A stretch of DNA of 8,156 nt from Kineosporiaceae bacterium (GCA_027345905.1 DAIETC010000035.1:1-8156); one strand, 5' to 3'. Positions 1-6,213 are shown, counted from the stretch's first letter. Numbers and translations are program-made. Notes: generated from the sequence alone by a model not told the origin.

Positions 1-1652
1 CCGACGACGTACCGTTCGAGCACCGCGTCGAGCAGCTCGTAGGCGGGCAGCGAGTCCTGGTCGGTCTGGCCGGGGCGCAGCTCGGCGGACGGCGGCTTGC
101 TGATCGAGCTGTCCGGGATCGGTGGCACCTCGCCGCGCAGCCGCGCGTGGGCGTTGCGCCACCTGGCCAGGGCCCAGACGAGCGTCTTGGGCACGTCTTT
201 GAGCGGGGCATACCCACCGACGCTGTCGCCGTACAGGGTGGAGTAGCCCACCGCCAGCTCGCTCTTGTTGCTCGTGGCGAGCACCAGGTGCCCCTCGGCG
301 TTCGACAGCGCCATCAGCACCAGCCCACGCACCCGCGCCTGCAGGTTCTCCTCGGCCACGCCGGTCAGCGCCAGCTCGTCGAGGAACGCGTCGACGAACC
401 GGCCGATCGGCTGCTCGCGGTAGTCGGCGCCGATCCGCTTTGCCAGGTCCGCGGCGTCGTCTCGGCTGTGCTGGCTGGAGTACGCGCTGGGCATCGAGAC
501 ACCGAAGACGTTGCTGCCGCCGATGGCGTCGGCCGCCAACGCCGCCACCAGGGCCGAGTCGATGCCACCGGACATCGCGACCAGCACCGAGCTGAACCCG
601 TTCTTGCGCACGTAGCCGGCCAGCCCGGTGACCAGGGCCGCCCAGACCTCGCCGACGTCGTCCAGGCGGGGTGCTTGCCTCGTTGCGATCGGGTCGTACG
701 CCGGCACCGCCCGCCCGCTGACCGTGACGTGCACGACGCCCGCGGGCAGGCTCACGGGATCGACCGTGTCGGCGGCAAGGTCGAGGTCGACGACCAGCAG
801 GTCCTGCTCGAACTGCGGCGCCCGGGCGAGCACCTCGCCCTGGGCCGAGACGACCAGCGAGTCGCCGTCGAAGACCAGCTCGTCCTGCGCGCCCACCAGG
901 TTCAGGTAGGCCAGCGCGCACCCGGCCTCGTTGGCGCGCCGAGTGGCGAGCGCGAGCCGGGTGTCGTACTTGTGCCGCTCGTAGGGAGACGCATTCACCA
1001 CCAGCAGCAGCTCGGCGCCGGCCCGCCGCGTCGTGGCGACCGGGCCACCCTCTTGCCACAGGTCCTCGCAGATCGCCAACGCGACGTCCACCCCGCACAC
1101 GCGCACCACGGTGAGGCTCTCGCCCGGGACGAAGATGCGGAACTCGTCGAACACCCCGTAGTTCGGCAGGTGGTGCTTGGCGTAGCGGGCCACGACCTGT
1201 CCGCGGTGCAGCACGGCCACACAGTTCTGCGGCCGGCCCCGCGGGAGGCCTTCGGCGCCGCTGGCGGGGTCGTGGGTGACCTGCCCCTGGGTTGTCGGCC
1301 CATGGTCGGGTTCGCGCTCGCCGGCACCGCGCTCGCCGGCACCGCTGTCGTCGATACCGCGCTCACCCGTGGCGCGGTCGAGGTAGCCCACCACGACGGC
1401 AAGCTCGCCCAGGCCGCAGGCTTCCAGCGTGGTCGCGAGTGCGGTCGTGGCAGCGATCGAGGCGTCGACGAAAGAGCGGCGCAGGGCGAGGTCCTCGACG
1501 GGATATCCCGTCAGCATCATCTCAGGGAACGCCACCAGGTGCGCGCCTGCCGTTTTGGCGCGGGCCGTCCACTCGAGCACCGTTCGCGCGTTGTGCTCCA
1601 GGTCGCCGACGACGGCGTCCACCTGGGCGAGGGCGAGTCGCAGCTGCGGCAT
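1..1652 (-). CDS. nadE: Glutamine-dependent NAD+ synthetase, C-terminus cut by window edge
   Basis: Catalyses the last step of NAD biosynthesis: ATP-dependent amidation of deamido-NAD+ with ammonia from glutamine, in the cytoplasm. The 550 codons read here start at the ATG at 1652 and run off the left edge without a stop. The N-terminal nitrilase-type glutaminase domain (about residues 1-290) shows the expected Glu-Lys-Cys triad: E44 in FPEMMLTGYP, K159 in KHHLPNYGVFDE and C195 in ALAICEDLW. The synthetase domain (about 335 onward) has the ATP pyrophosphatase P-loop SGGIDS at 361-366, then SNKSELAVGY (461-470) and PIPDSSISKPPSAELRPGQT (511-530). From memory, actinobacterial relatives are near 580 residues, so only a short tail is missing. 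Residues about 95-140 form a hydrophilic insertion, longer than I expect for the family, that contains a GAGER-GAGER repeat. No Shine-Dalgarno precedes the start. A -10-like TAGGCT ends 6 nt upstream, so the transcript may be leaderless. The gene diverges from the oxidoreductase with a 68-bp gap. Identification is secure. Confidence 0.96.
   Translation of the reverse strand, partial: MPQLRLALAQVDAVVGDLEHNARTVLEWTARAKTAGAHLVAFPEMMLTGYPVEDLALRRSFVDASIAATTALATTLEACGLGELAVVVGYLDRATGERGIDDSGAGERGAGEREPDHGPTTQGQVTHDPASGAEGLPRGRPQNCVAVLHRGQVVARYAKHHLPNYGVFDEFRIFVPGESLTVVRVCGVDVALAICEDLWQEGGPVATTRRAGAELLLVVNASPYERHKYDTRLALATRRANEAGCALAYLNLVGAQDELVFDGDSLVVSAQGEVLARAPQFEQDLLVVDLDLAADTVDPVSLPAGVVHVTVSGRAVPAYDPIATRQAPRLDDVGEVWAALVTGLAGYVRKNGFSSVLVAMSGGIDSALVAALAADAIGGSNVFGVSMPSAYSSQHSRDDAADLAKRIGADYREQPIGRFVDAFLDELALTGVAEENLQARVRGLVLMALSNAEGHLVLATSNKSELAVGYSTLYGDSVGGYAPLKDVPKTLVWALARWRNAHARLRGEVPPIPDSSISKPPSAELRPGQTDQDSLPAYELLDAVLERYVV
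1313..1342 (-). repeat. Two exact 15-bp tandem units within nadE
   Basis: The plus-strand unit CGCGCTCGCCGGCAC occurs twice without a gap (1313-1327 and 1328-1342). Read on the minus strand, the repeat encodes GAGER twice (residues 104-113). A degenerate partial third unit at about 1353-1364 encodes GERGI. It lies in the loop between the catalytic Glu and Lys of the glutaminase domain and is in frame, as expected for slippage growth in a tolerant surface loop. Confidence 0.85.
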
Positions 1653-1658
1653 GAACTG

Positions 1659-1664
1659 AGCCTA
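1659..1664 (-). promoter_or_regulatory. Putative -10 of nadE (leaderless type)
   Basis: On the minus strand the hexamer TAGGCT fits the actinobacterial TANNNT -10. It is followed by 6 nt (CAGTTC) and then the ATG at 1652, so transcription would begin at or next to the start codon. No convincing -35 is visible and no Shine-Dalgarno is present. Inference from spacing only. Confidence 0.5.
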
Positions 1665-1706
1665 GGGGGAGTGTCGAGCGGCGGCACCGCCCCGGGCGGC
1701 GACGGC

Positions 1707-1712
1707 TACCCT
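1707..1712 (+). promoter_or_regulatory. Putative -10 of the FAD oxidoreductase (leaderless type)
   Basis: TACCCT fits TANNNT and ends 8 nt before the ATG at 1721. No purine-rich Shine-Dalgarno lies in between (CGGGCGCT). With the minus-strand TAGGCT at 1659-1664 it would make the 68-bp nadE/oxidoreductase gap a compact divergent promoter. Confidence 0.45.
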
Positions 1713-1720
1713 CGGGCGCT

Positions 1721-3289
1721 ATGGCGCAGCGCGACGGCGGGCCGGTCCGTTCACGCTACGACGTGGTGGTCGTGGGCGGCGGTCACAACGGACTGACGGC
1801 GGCCGCATATCTAGCCAGGGCCAAGCGCTCGGTGCTCGTCCTGGAGCAGCTGGACCATCTGGGCGGCGCCGCCGTGTCCGCGCGGGTGTTTCCCGGTGTC
1901 GACGCGCGGTTGTCCCGGTACAGCTACCTGGTCTCGTTGCTGCCGCGCCAGATCGTCGACGAGCTCGGACTGGCGCTTCGCTTAGTGCGGCGCCGGGTCT
2001 CGTCGTACACACCCGTGCCCGGCGATCCCGGCCGCGCGTTGCTCGTCGACGAGGGTGATCGCGTTGCGTCCGCCGCCTCGTTCGCCGCTGTGAGCGGGCA
2101 AACTCGGGAATGGCACGCGTGGCAACGCTTCTACGCCATGACTGGCCGGATGGCGCAAGTGGTGTTCCCGTCGATGACATCGCCGTTGCAGTCGCCGGAC
2201 CTTCTGCGACAACGGGTCGGGGATGACGCGTGGGATCCCTTCGTACGTCGGCCCCTGGGTGAGCTGCTGGAACGGACGTTTGGCGACGACACGGTGCGGG
2301 GTGTTGCCCTGACCGACGCGCTGATCGGCACGTTCGTTGATGCCGGCTCAGAGTCGTTGCGCCAGAACAGGTGTTTCCTCTATCACGTCATCGGCGACGG
2401 CACCGGGCACTGGGATGTGCCGGTCGGAGGCATGGGTGCGGTCACCGATGCACTGGCCGCAGTCGCGGCGTCCGCTGGTGCAACGCTGCTGACCGGCGCC
2501 GACGTCACCTCGGTGACGCCAGAGGGTGAGGTGGCCTGGGTCGACGCATCCGGCGCGCAGCACGTCGTGGGCGCTGGGCACGTGCTCGCCGGTTGCGCGC
2601 CTGCCACGCTTGCCCGCCTGATGGGTCAGGCGCCGCGCGACCTACCGCAGGGGGCACAGCTGAAGGTCAACCTGGTGCTCTCCCGGTTGCCCCGACTGCG
2701 CGAGCGCAGTGTCGACCCGGCGACGGCCTTCAGTGGCACCTTTCACGTCAACGAGGGCTACGAGCAGCTGCAGACCGCGTACGACGAAGCCACCGCCGGG
2801 CGCATCCCCACCCTGCCGCCGTGCGAGGTCTACTGCCACTCGCTCACTGACCCCACGATCCTTGGCCCAGAGCTTCGCGCGTCGGGGGCACACACACTGA
2901 CCCTGTTCGGACTGCACATGCCGGCCGCGCTCTTCGCCGCCGACAACCAGGCAGCTCGAGCGGCGGCACTCGCCGCGACGCTGCGCTCACTGGACAGTGT
3001 GCTCGCCGAGCCGATCGGCGACTGTGTGCTTCTCGCGCCGGACGGCTCACCGTGCGTCGAGGCGCGCACCCCCCTGGATCTGCAGTCGGACGTCGGGCTG
3101 CCTGGCGGTCACATCTTCCATGGCGACCTCTCGTGGCCCTGGGCCACGACGCCGGATCTGGTCGGCACCTGGGGGGTTGAGACTACGAACCCCAAGATCA
3201 TGCTGTGCGGCGCCGGCGCTCGCCGCGGTGGAGGCGTCAGCGCCATACCCGGCCGCGCCGCGGCCATGGCCGTCCTCGCTGCCCGCTGA
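1721..3289 (+). CDS. FAD-dependent oxidoreductase, CrtI/PYROXD2-like
   Basis: A 522-residue flavoprotein of the phytoene-dehydrogenase-like superfamily, probably cytosolic or loosely membrane-associated; substrate unknown. The N-terminus has the Rossmann FAD motif YDVVVVGGGHNGLTAAAYLA (13-32; G19-x-G21-x-x-G24), with the ribose-binding acid E42 in VLVLEQLDHLGGAA. The middle contains the VPVGGMGAVTDAL segment (234-245), typical of this superfamily. The C-terminus carries GGHIFHGDLSWPW (462-474) and the second FAD-contact motif LCGAGARRGGGVSAIPGRAA (495-514). Together these resemble PYROXD2-type proteins more than true carotenoid desaturases, and no carotenoid genes lie nearby. Length fits the family. 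It is monocistronic: nadE diverges upstream and the next gene is convergent downstream. The start is fixed by the GGG-rich Rossmann strand 13 residues in and by the TACCCT hexamer just upstream. The superfamily is certain; the specific reaction cannot be assigned. Confidence 0.9.
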   Translation: MAQRDGGPVRSRYDVVVVGGGHNGLTAAAYLARAKRSVLVLEQLDHLGGAAVSARVFPGVDARLSRYSYLVSLLPRQIVDELGLALRLVRRRVSSYTPVPGDPGRALLVDEGDRVASAASFAAVSGQTREWHAWQRFYAMTGRMAQVVFPSMTSPLQSPDLLRQRVGDDAWDPFVRRPLGELLERTFGDDTVRGVALTDALIGTFVDAGSESLRQNRCFLYHVIGDGTGHWDVPVGGMGAVTDALAAVAASAGATLLTGADVTSVTPEGEVAWVDASGAQHVVGAGHVLAGCAPATLARLMGQAPRDLPQGAQLKVNLVLSRLPRLRERSVDPATAFSGTFHVNEGYEQLQTAYDEATAGRIPTLPPCEVYCHSLTDPTILGPELRASGAHTLTLFGLHMPAALFAADNQAARAAALAATLRSLDSVLAEPIGDCVLLAPDGSPCVEARTPLDLQSDVGLPGGHIFHGDLSWPWATTPDLVGTWGVETTNPKIMLCGAGARRGGGVSAIPGRAAAMAVLAAR

Positions 3290-3309
3290 AGTGTCCCTCG
3301 CCGTGCCCC

Positions 3310-3327
3310 CTCGCCGTGGCTGGCGAG
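3310..3327 (+). terminator. Weak hairpin after the oxidoreductase
   Basis: CTCGCC (3310-3315) and GGCGAG (3322-3327) form a 6-bp GC stem with a GTGGCT loop, 20 nt after the stop codon. No T tract follows, which is common in high-GC actinomycetes but makes the call weak. It overlaps a direct repeat of CCCTCGCCGTG (3295-3305 and 3308-3318). Confidence 0.3.
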
Positions 3328-3332
3328 CCCGG

Positions 3333-3446
3333 TGGGTGCAGGCGTGGGTGCGGTCAATGTGACGTGATCACGACGCTCTCGCTGCACCCATGACTGCACC
3401 GATGCGGGAAGCTGCCCAAGAACCTATGGCTGCGCCCAGGCGAGGA
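3333..3446 (+). repeat. Palindromic repeat copy A with degraded CTGCACC array
   Basis: Positions 3333-3400 match 4661-4728 at 62 of 68 bases in the same orientation, and all six differences are transitions. The core is the 10-bp palindrome CGTGATCACG (3363-3372). TGGGTGCGG (3345-3353) can pair with CTGCACCCA (3382-3390) through one G·U, and another TGGGTGCAG lies at 3333-3341. CTGC-type units begin at 3382, 3394, 3412 and 3430. The last, CTGCGCCCAGGCGAGGA, resembles CTGCACCCATGGCGAGGA at 4722-4739 in copy B. It occupies most of the 194-bp gap between two convergent genes, where it could also act as a bidirectional terminator. Function unknown. Confidence 0.85.
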
Positions 3447-3483
3447 ACCGAGTGGCGGCCCATTTCGGGAAACAGGCTGGCGC

Positions 3484-4455
3484 TCACGAGTTCACCAGGC
3501 CCCACGAGCGCGGGATCATGCGGACTGGCGGGCGCCGGCGTCCGCTCGCGGCGGCTGACAGGTAGGCACGCTCCAGGCGGCGCAGGGCGCTTAGGCCGTC
3601 CCGGCGGATGGTCCGGGCGGTGAAGCCGATGACGATCACGCCATGTGCGGTCAGCTCACCGTCGCGCTCGACAGTGCCCTCCCAGTCTTCGTCGCGCAGG
3701 TGGAAGCTGCGTGAATGCACCATGGCGGCCAACGCGATGTCGTCGAACCACACGTCGGGCGAGATGAGCCTGTCGCCAGTTGCCGACTCAAGTTCGGGAT
3801 TGGGGTAGGCATGGGGCAGTACCTTGCTGCTGGCGCACAGCCGCAGTAGCTGATCCTCTGGCACCGACCAGGCCCCGACGCGCGCCGACTTCACCAAGCG
3901 GCGAGCCCGTGCGCTTCCTCGGATGGCGCTGGCCTCGACCTCGTGCTCGAGCTGCGCGAGCGTGACCAACCGCCGTTGGGTCGCCTCCAGCACCAATGCC
4001 AGGCCTTCGTCGTCCGACACGGCCGAGCGCGCTGCGTCAATGACTGCGCGCGGTCGCGAGGCGATCCTCATCGGGGGACGTCGCAAGGGGTGGGCGTCGG
4101 GTCGACGGGTGCGGCGTACGACGAGGAAGCCGGTCGCACGTGAGGAGTGACGCATCGGGACGAGCACCTCGACAGGGCGGTCTACTCGAGTATTCGTCAG
4201 GCCGTGCCACCAGCAGGCGTGGTGACCGGTCACGACGGCGTCCTCGCCGGCCTCAAGCAGGGCGGCCGTCAGTCTTTGCGCCGCGGTCAAGGTGTGAGCG
4301 TTGATGGCCACGACAGAAGGCAGAGCCAGCGACCAGCCGCGACCTAGGCGCCAGCGCAGGGCGGAGGAGGTGACTCCTCCCGCCCGCAGCTGTGCGCGAG
4401 TCAGCAGGCCCAGTTGTTGTGCTGCCAACGCGGCCAGCTCCTCGGGAAGATCCAT
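3484..4455 (-). CDS. AbiEi-like winged-helix protein with DUF559-like C-terminal domain
   Basis: A 323-residue protein of a family widespread in actinomycetes and often annotated as 'type IV toxin-antitoxin AbiEi family antitoxin domain' or DUF559. The N-terminal helix-turn-helix is recognisable: LPEELAALAAQQLGLLTRAQ (residues 3-22), then AGGVTSSALRWRLGRGW and the strand LALPSVVAI. A middle segment follows (VVTGHHACWWHGL, RPVEVLVP). The C-terminus resembles the PD-(D/E)xK-fold DUF559 domain: SPDVWFDDIALAAMVHSRSF (232-251), DEDWEGTVERDGELTAHGV, then a basic helix. D234 of the PDVW motif is present, but where relatives usually read EVDSRE this protein reads MVHSRS, so the nuclease site looks defective. 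No AbiEii toxin gene is adjacent. The ATG at 4455 is preferred over an in-frame TTG at 4515 because family similarity begins there. Neither has a good Shine-Dalgarno. It is bracketed by the two palindromic repeats. Function unknown; a role in DNA binding or defence is only inferred. Confidence 0.8.
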   Translation of the reverse strand: MDLPEELAALAAQQLGLLTRAQLRAGGVTSSALRWRLGRGWSLALPSVVAINAHTLTAAQRLTAALLEAGEDAVVTGHHACWWHGLTNTRVDRPVEVLVPMRHSSRATGFLVVRRTRRPDAHPLRRPPMRIASRPRAVIDAARSAVSDDEGLALVLEATQRRLVTLAQLEHEVEASAIRGSARARRLVKSARVGAWSVPEDQLLRLCASSKVLPHAYPNPELESATGDRLISPDVWFDDIALAAMVHSRSFHLRDEDWEGTVERDGELTAHGVIVIGFTARTIRRDGLSALRRLERAYLSAAASGRRRPPVRMIPRSWGLVNS

Positions 4456-4624
4456 CAACGAAGTGTGCTCGACTTGGATCCAATGTCGGAGCTGGACGTC
4501 GGCACCTGTGGACAACCGCGCCAGCCCCGGCTCGGCTACGCAGGGCTGACCATGGCCGGTGGTCGGCCCGGTGTCGAAGGGGGCTCGCCTGGCGATCGGC
4601 GGGCGGTGCGGCCGGTGTCCGAAA

Positions 4625-4660
4625 TGATTGGTGCGAAGTGATTGGTCCGAGGTGATTGGG
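4625..4660 (+). repeat. Three TGATTGG direct repeats, 14-bp period
   Basis: TGATTGGT at 4625-4632 and 4639-4646, and TGATTGGG at 4653-4660. The spacer sequences differ (GCGAAG, CCGAGG), so the conserved part is the 8-mer itself, as in an array of half-sites. It ends exactly where repeat copy B begins and lies about 200 bp upstream of the glnA2 -10. No known regulator site is recognised. Confidence 0.75.
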
Positions 4661-4728
4661 TGAGTGCAGGCGTGGGTGCAGCCAACGTGACGTGATCACG
4701 ACGTTCTCGCTGCACCCATGGCTGCACC
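4661..4728 (+). repeat. Palindromic repeat copy B (intact hairpin)
   Basis: The better-preserved partner of 3333-3400. It can fold as TGGGTGCAG (4673-4681) with CTGCACCCA (4710-4718), 9 bp; AACGT (4684-4688) with ACGTT (4701-4705), 5 bp; then CGT/ACG closing a GATC tetraloop within CGTGATCACG (4691-4700). A two-base bulge (GA, 4689-4690) and a 2x4 internal loop separate the stems. It could form as a DNA cruciform or as an RNA hairpin. Confidence 0.85.
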
Positions 4729-4797
4729 CATGGCGAGGACTGCACCATGGGTGGGGCTGCACCATGGCGAGGGCTGCACCCATCGCTGCATCCATGG
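4710..4797 (+). repeat. Array of six CTGCACCCATGG-like units
   Basis: Units begin at 4710, 4722, 4740, 4757, 4774 and 4786 (CTGCACCCATGG twice, CTGCACCATGG twice, CTGCACCCATCG, CTGCATCCATGG). Start-to-start spacing is 12, 18, 17, 17 and 12, with linkers of the type CGAGGA, GTGGGG and CGAGGG. The first unit is also the right arm of the copy B hairpin. The array ends 64 nt before the glnA2 -10 hexamer. Confidence 0.85.
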
Positions 4798-4861
4798 CGA
4801 GTGGGCGGCTGGGTGCGCGGGGCGCCACGTACGCCGGCGTCACCGGCGCGGTTGGCGACCC

Positions 4862-4867
4862 TAGGAT
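4862..4867 (+). promoter_or_regulatory. Putative -10 of glnA2, or alternatively its Shine-Dalgarno
   Basis: TAGGAT matches TANNNT and ends 7 nt before the ATG at 4875. A possible -35 is GTCACC at 4839-4844 with a 17-bp spacer, but it is a poor match. The same bases contain AGGA (4863-4866), 8 nt from the ATG, which would be an acceptable ribosome binding site on a longer transcript. The two readings exclude each other for a given transcript, and the sequence alone does not decide. Confidence 0.5.
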
Positions 4868-4874
4868 GACGGGC

Positions 4875-6212
4875 ATGGACAGACAGCAGGAGTTCGTGCT
4901 GCGCACCATCGAGGAGCGCGACATACGCTTCGTTCGCCTGTGGTTCACCGACGTGCTGGGCACGTTGAAGTCGGTGGCGGTGGCGCCGGCCGAGCTCGAG
5001 GGAGCCTTTGGCGAGGGGATCGGGTTCGACGGCAGCGCGATCGAGGGTTTCGCACGGGTTTTCGAGGCGGACATGTTGGCGCGGCCGGACCCGAGCACGT
5101 TTCAGGTCCTGCCCTGGCGCGGTGAGAACCCGGGCACCGCTCGGATGTTCTGCGACATCTTGTTGCCCGACGGCACCGCCTCCTTCGTCGACCCCCGCAA
5201 CGTGCTCAAACGCGCGCTGGACAAGGCCTCCGACCTCGGGTTCACGTTCTACACCCACCCCGAGATCGAGTTCTTCCTGTTCGAGCAGGGCAGTGAACCC
5301 GGGCAGCCGCCCGTGCCGGTCGACCAGGCCGGTTACTTCGACCACGTCCCGCATGGCACCGCGCACGACTTTCGCCGTGGCGCGATCACCCTGCTGGAGT
5401 CGATGGGCATCAGCGTGGAGTTCAGCCACCACGAGGGCGCGCCGGGCCAGAATGAGATCGACCTGCGGTACGCCGACGCCCTGACGACCGCTGACAACAT
5501 CATGACGTTCCGTGCCGTCATCAAGGAAGTCGCGCTCGAGCAGGGCATCTTCGCCTCGTTCATGCCCAAACCGTTCGCCGACCAGCCGGGCTCGGGGATG
5601 CACACCCACCTGTCCCTGTTCCAGGGCGACGGCAACGCCTTCCACGAGGCGGGCGCTCCATACCAGCTGAGCAAGGTCGGACGTCAGTTCATCGCCGGGC
5701 TGCTGCGCCATGCCGGCGAGATCACTGCGGTGACCAACCAGTGGGTCAACTCCTACAAGCGGCTGATGGGTGGCGGCGAGGCGCCGGCGTACGTGTGCTG
5801 GGGGCACAACAACCGTTCGGCGCTGGTGCGCATCCCTATGTACAAGCCGAACAAGGGCCAGTCCACGCGGGTCGAGATGCGTTCGGTCGACTCCGCGTGC
5901 AACCCCTACCTGGCGTTCGCCGTGATGCTGACCGCTGGTCTTCGCGGGATCGAGCAGGGGTACGACCTGCCCGAGGAGGCCGAGGACGACGTATGGAGCC
6001 TGTCCGAGGAGGAGCGCAAGGCATTGGGGATCGCGCGCCTGCCTGGCAGTTTGGCCGATGCCATCGCGGTCATGGAGGACAGCGAGCTGGTCGCCGAGAC
6101 ATTGGGTGAGCACGTCTTCGACTACTTCTTGCGCAACAAGCGCGCGGAGTGGGCCGAGTACCGCCACCAGGTGACGTCGTACGAGCTGGCTCGTTACCTG
6201 CCGATGCTCTGA
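4875..6212 (+). CDS. glnA2: Class I glutamine synthetase, GlnA2 type
   Basis: A 445-residue glutamine synthetase-fold enzyme, expected to form a cytoplasmic dodecamer joining glutamate to ammonia, or in some GlnA2 proteins to polyamines, with ATP. The beta-grasp domain ends near residue 100 and includes GFDGSAIEGF (50-59). The catalytic domain shows the metal ligands E130 and E132 (THPEIEF), E187 and E194 (HHEGAPGQNEIDL), and H243 (GSGMHTH). Substrate residues include NSYKRL (292-297), the flap Glu E302 in GGGEAPAY, NNRSALVRIP (312-321) and RVEMR (332-336). The short C-terminus, with EDDVWSLSEEER and GEHVFDYFL, is of the GSI-alpha kind rather than the longer adenylylated GSI-beta kind. The length agrees with M. 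tuberculosis GlnA2 as I remember it. The ATG at 4875 begins the family-typical MDRQQEFVLRTIEERDIRFV; an upstream in-frame extension would translate the repeat array. The stop lies one base from the stop of the convergent methyltransferase. The family is certain; the acceptor substrate is open. Confidence 0.93.
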   Translation: MDRQQEFVLRTIEERDIRFVRLWFTDVLGTLKSVAVAPAELEGAFGEGIGFDGSAIEGFARVFEADMLARPDPSTFQVLPWRGENPGTARMFCDILLPDGTASFVDPRNVLKRALDKASDLGFTFYTHPEIEFFLFEQGSEPGQPPVPVDQAGYFDHVPHGTAHDFRRGAITLLESMGISVEFSHHEGAPGQNEIDLRYADALTTADNIMTFRAVIKEVALEQGIFASFMPKPFADQPGSGMHTHLSLFQGDGNAFHEAGAPYQLSKVGRQFIAGLLRHAGEITAVTNQWVNSYKRLMGGGEAPAYVCWGHNNRSALVRIPMYKPNKGQSTRVEMRSVDSACNPYLAFAVMLTAGLRGIEQGYDLPEEAEDDVWSLSEEERKALGIARLPGSLADAIAVMEDSELVAETLGEHVFDYFLRNKRAEWAEYRHQVTSYELARYLPML

Positions 6213-6213
6213 A

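Larger units (their letters stand above)
4456..4874. other. Divergent intergenic region between the AbiEi-like gene and glnA2
   Basis: A 419-bp gap. Positions 4456-4620 contain only the possible N-terminal extension of the AbiEi-like gene from a TTG at 4515 and nothing else I recognise. From 4625 to 4797 the gap is almost wholly repetitive: a TGATTGG triplet, the palindromic repeat, then a CTGCACCCATGG array. Positions 4798-4874 hold the presumed glnA2 promoter. A plus-strand open frame continues upstream of glnA2 to 4656, but its extra codons are translated repeat units, so it is not taken as coding. Confidence 0.75.

Noticed and set aside
147..1796. A 549-codon plus-strand open frame opposite nadE
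   Set aside because: Its product is rich in Arg/Gly/His/Val with no domain, and it is the antisense shadow of the conserved nadE frame, a common artefact in high-GC DNA.
1721..3289. Carotenoid desaturase (crtI)
   Set aside because: The FAD motifs are shared by the whole superfamily, the C-terminus is closer to PYROXD2-type proteins, and there are no crtB/crtE genes nearby.
4456..4515. TTG start at 4515 for the AbiEi-like gene
   Set aside because: It is a rare start without a Shine-Dalgarno. The 20 extra residues do not look like the family N-terminus, which fits the ATG at 4455.
4687..4699. Crp-like site (GTGA...TCAC) in the central palindrome of the repeat
   Set aside because: The half-sites are separated by 5 bp rather than the 6 bp of TGTGA-N6-TCACA, and the flanking T and A are missing. 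The same sequence occurs within a repeat element.
4710..4797. CRISPR array
   Set aside because: Units are 11-12 bp with 0-6 bp linkers, far shorter than CRISPR repeats and spacers, and no cas genes are present.
4839..4853. GlnR box upstream of glnA2
   Set aside because: GTCAC fits one half (GTNAC), but the second half at the right distance reads GGTTG, not GAAAC.
4656..4874. N-terminal extension of glnA2 by 73 codons
   Set aside because: The extension would translate the palindromic repeat and CTGCACC units. Family similarity begins exactly at the ATG at 4875, which has a -10/Shine-Dalgarno-like sequence in front.
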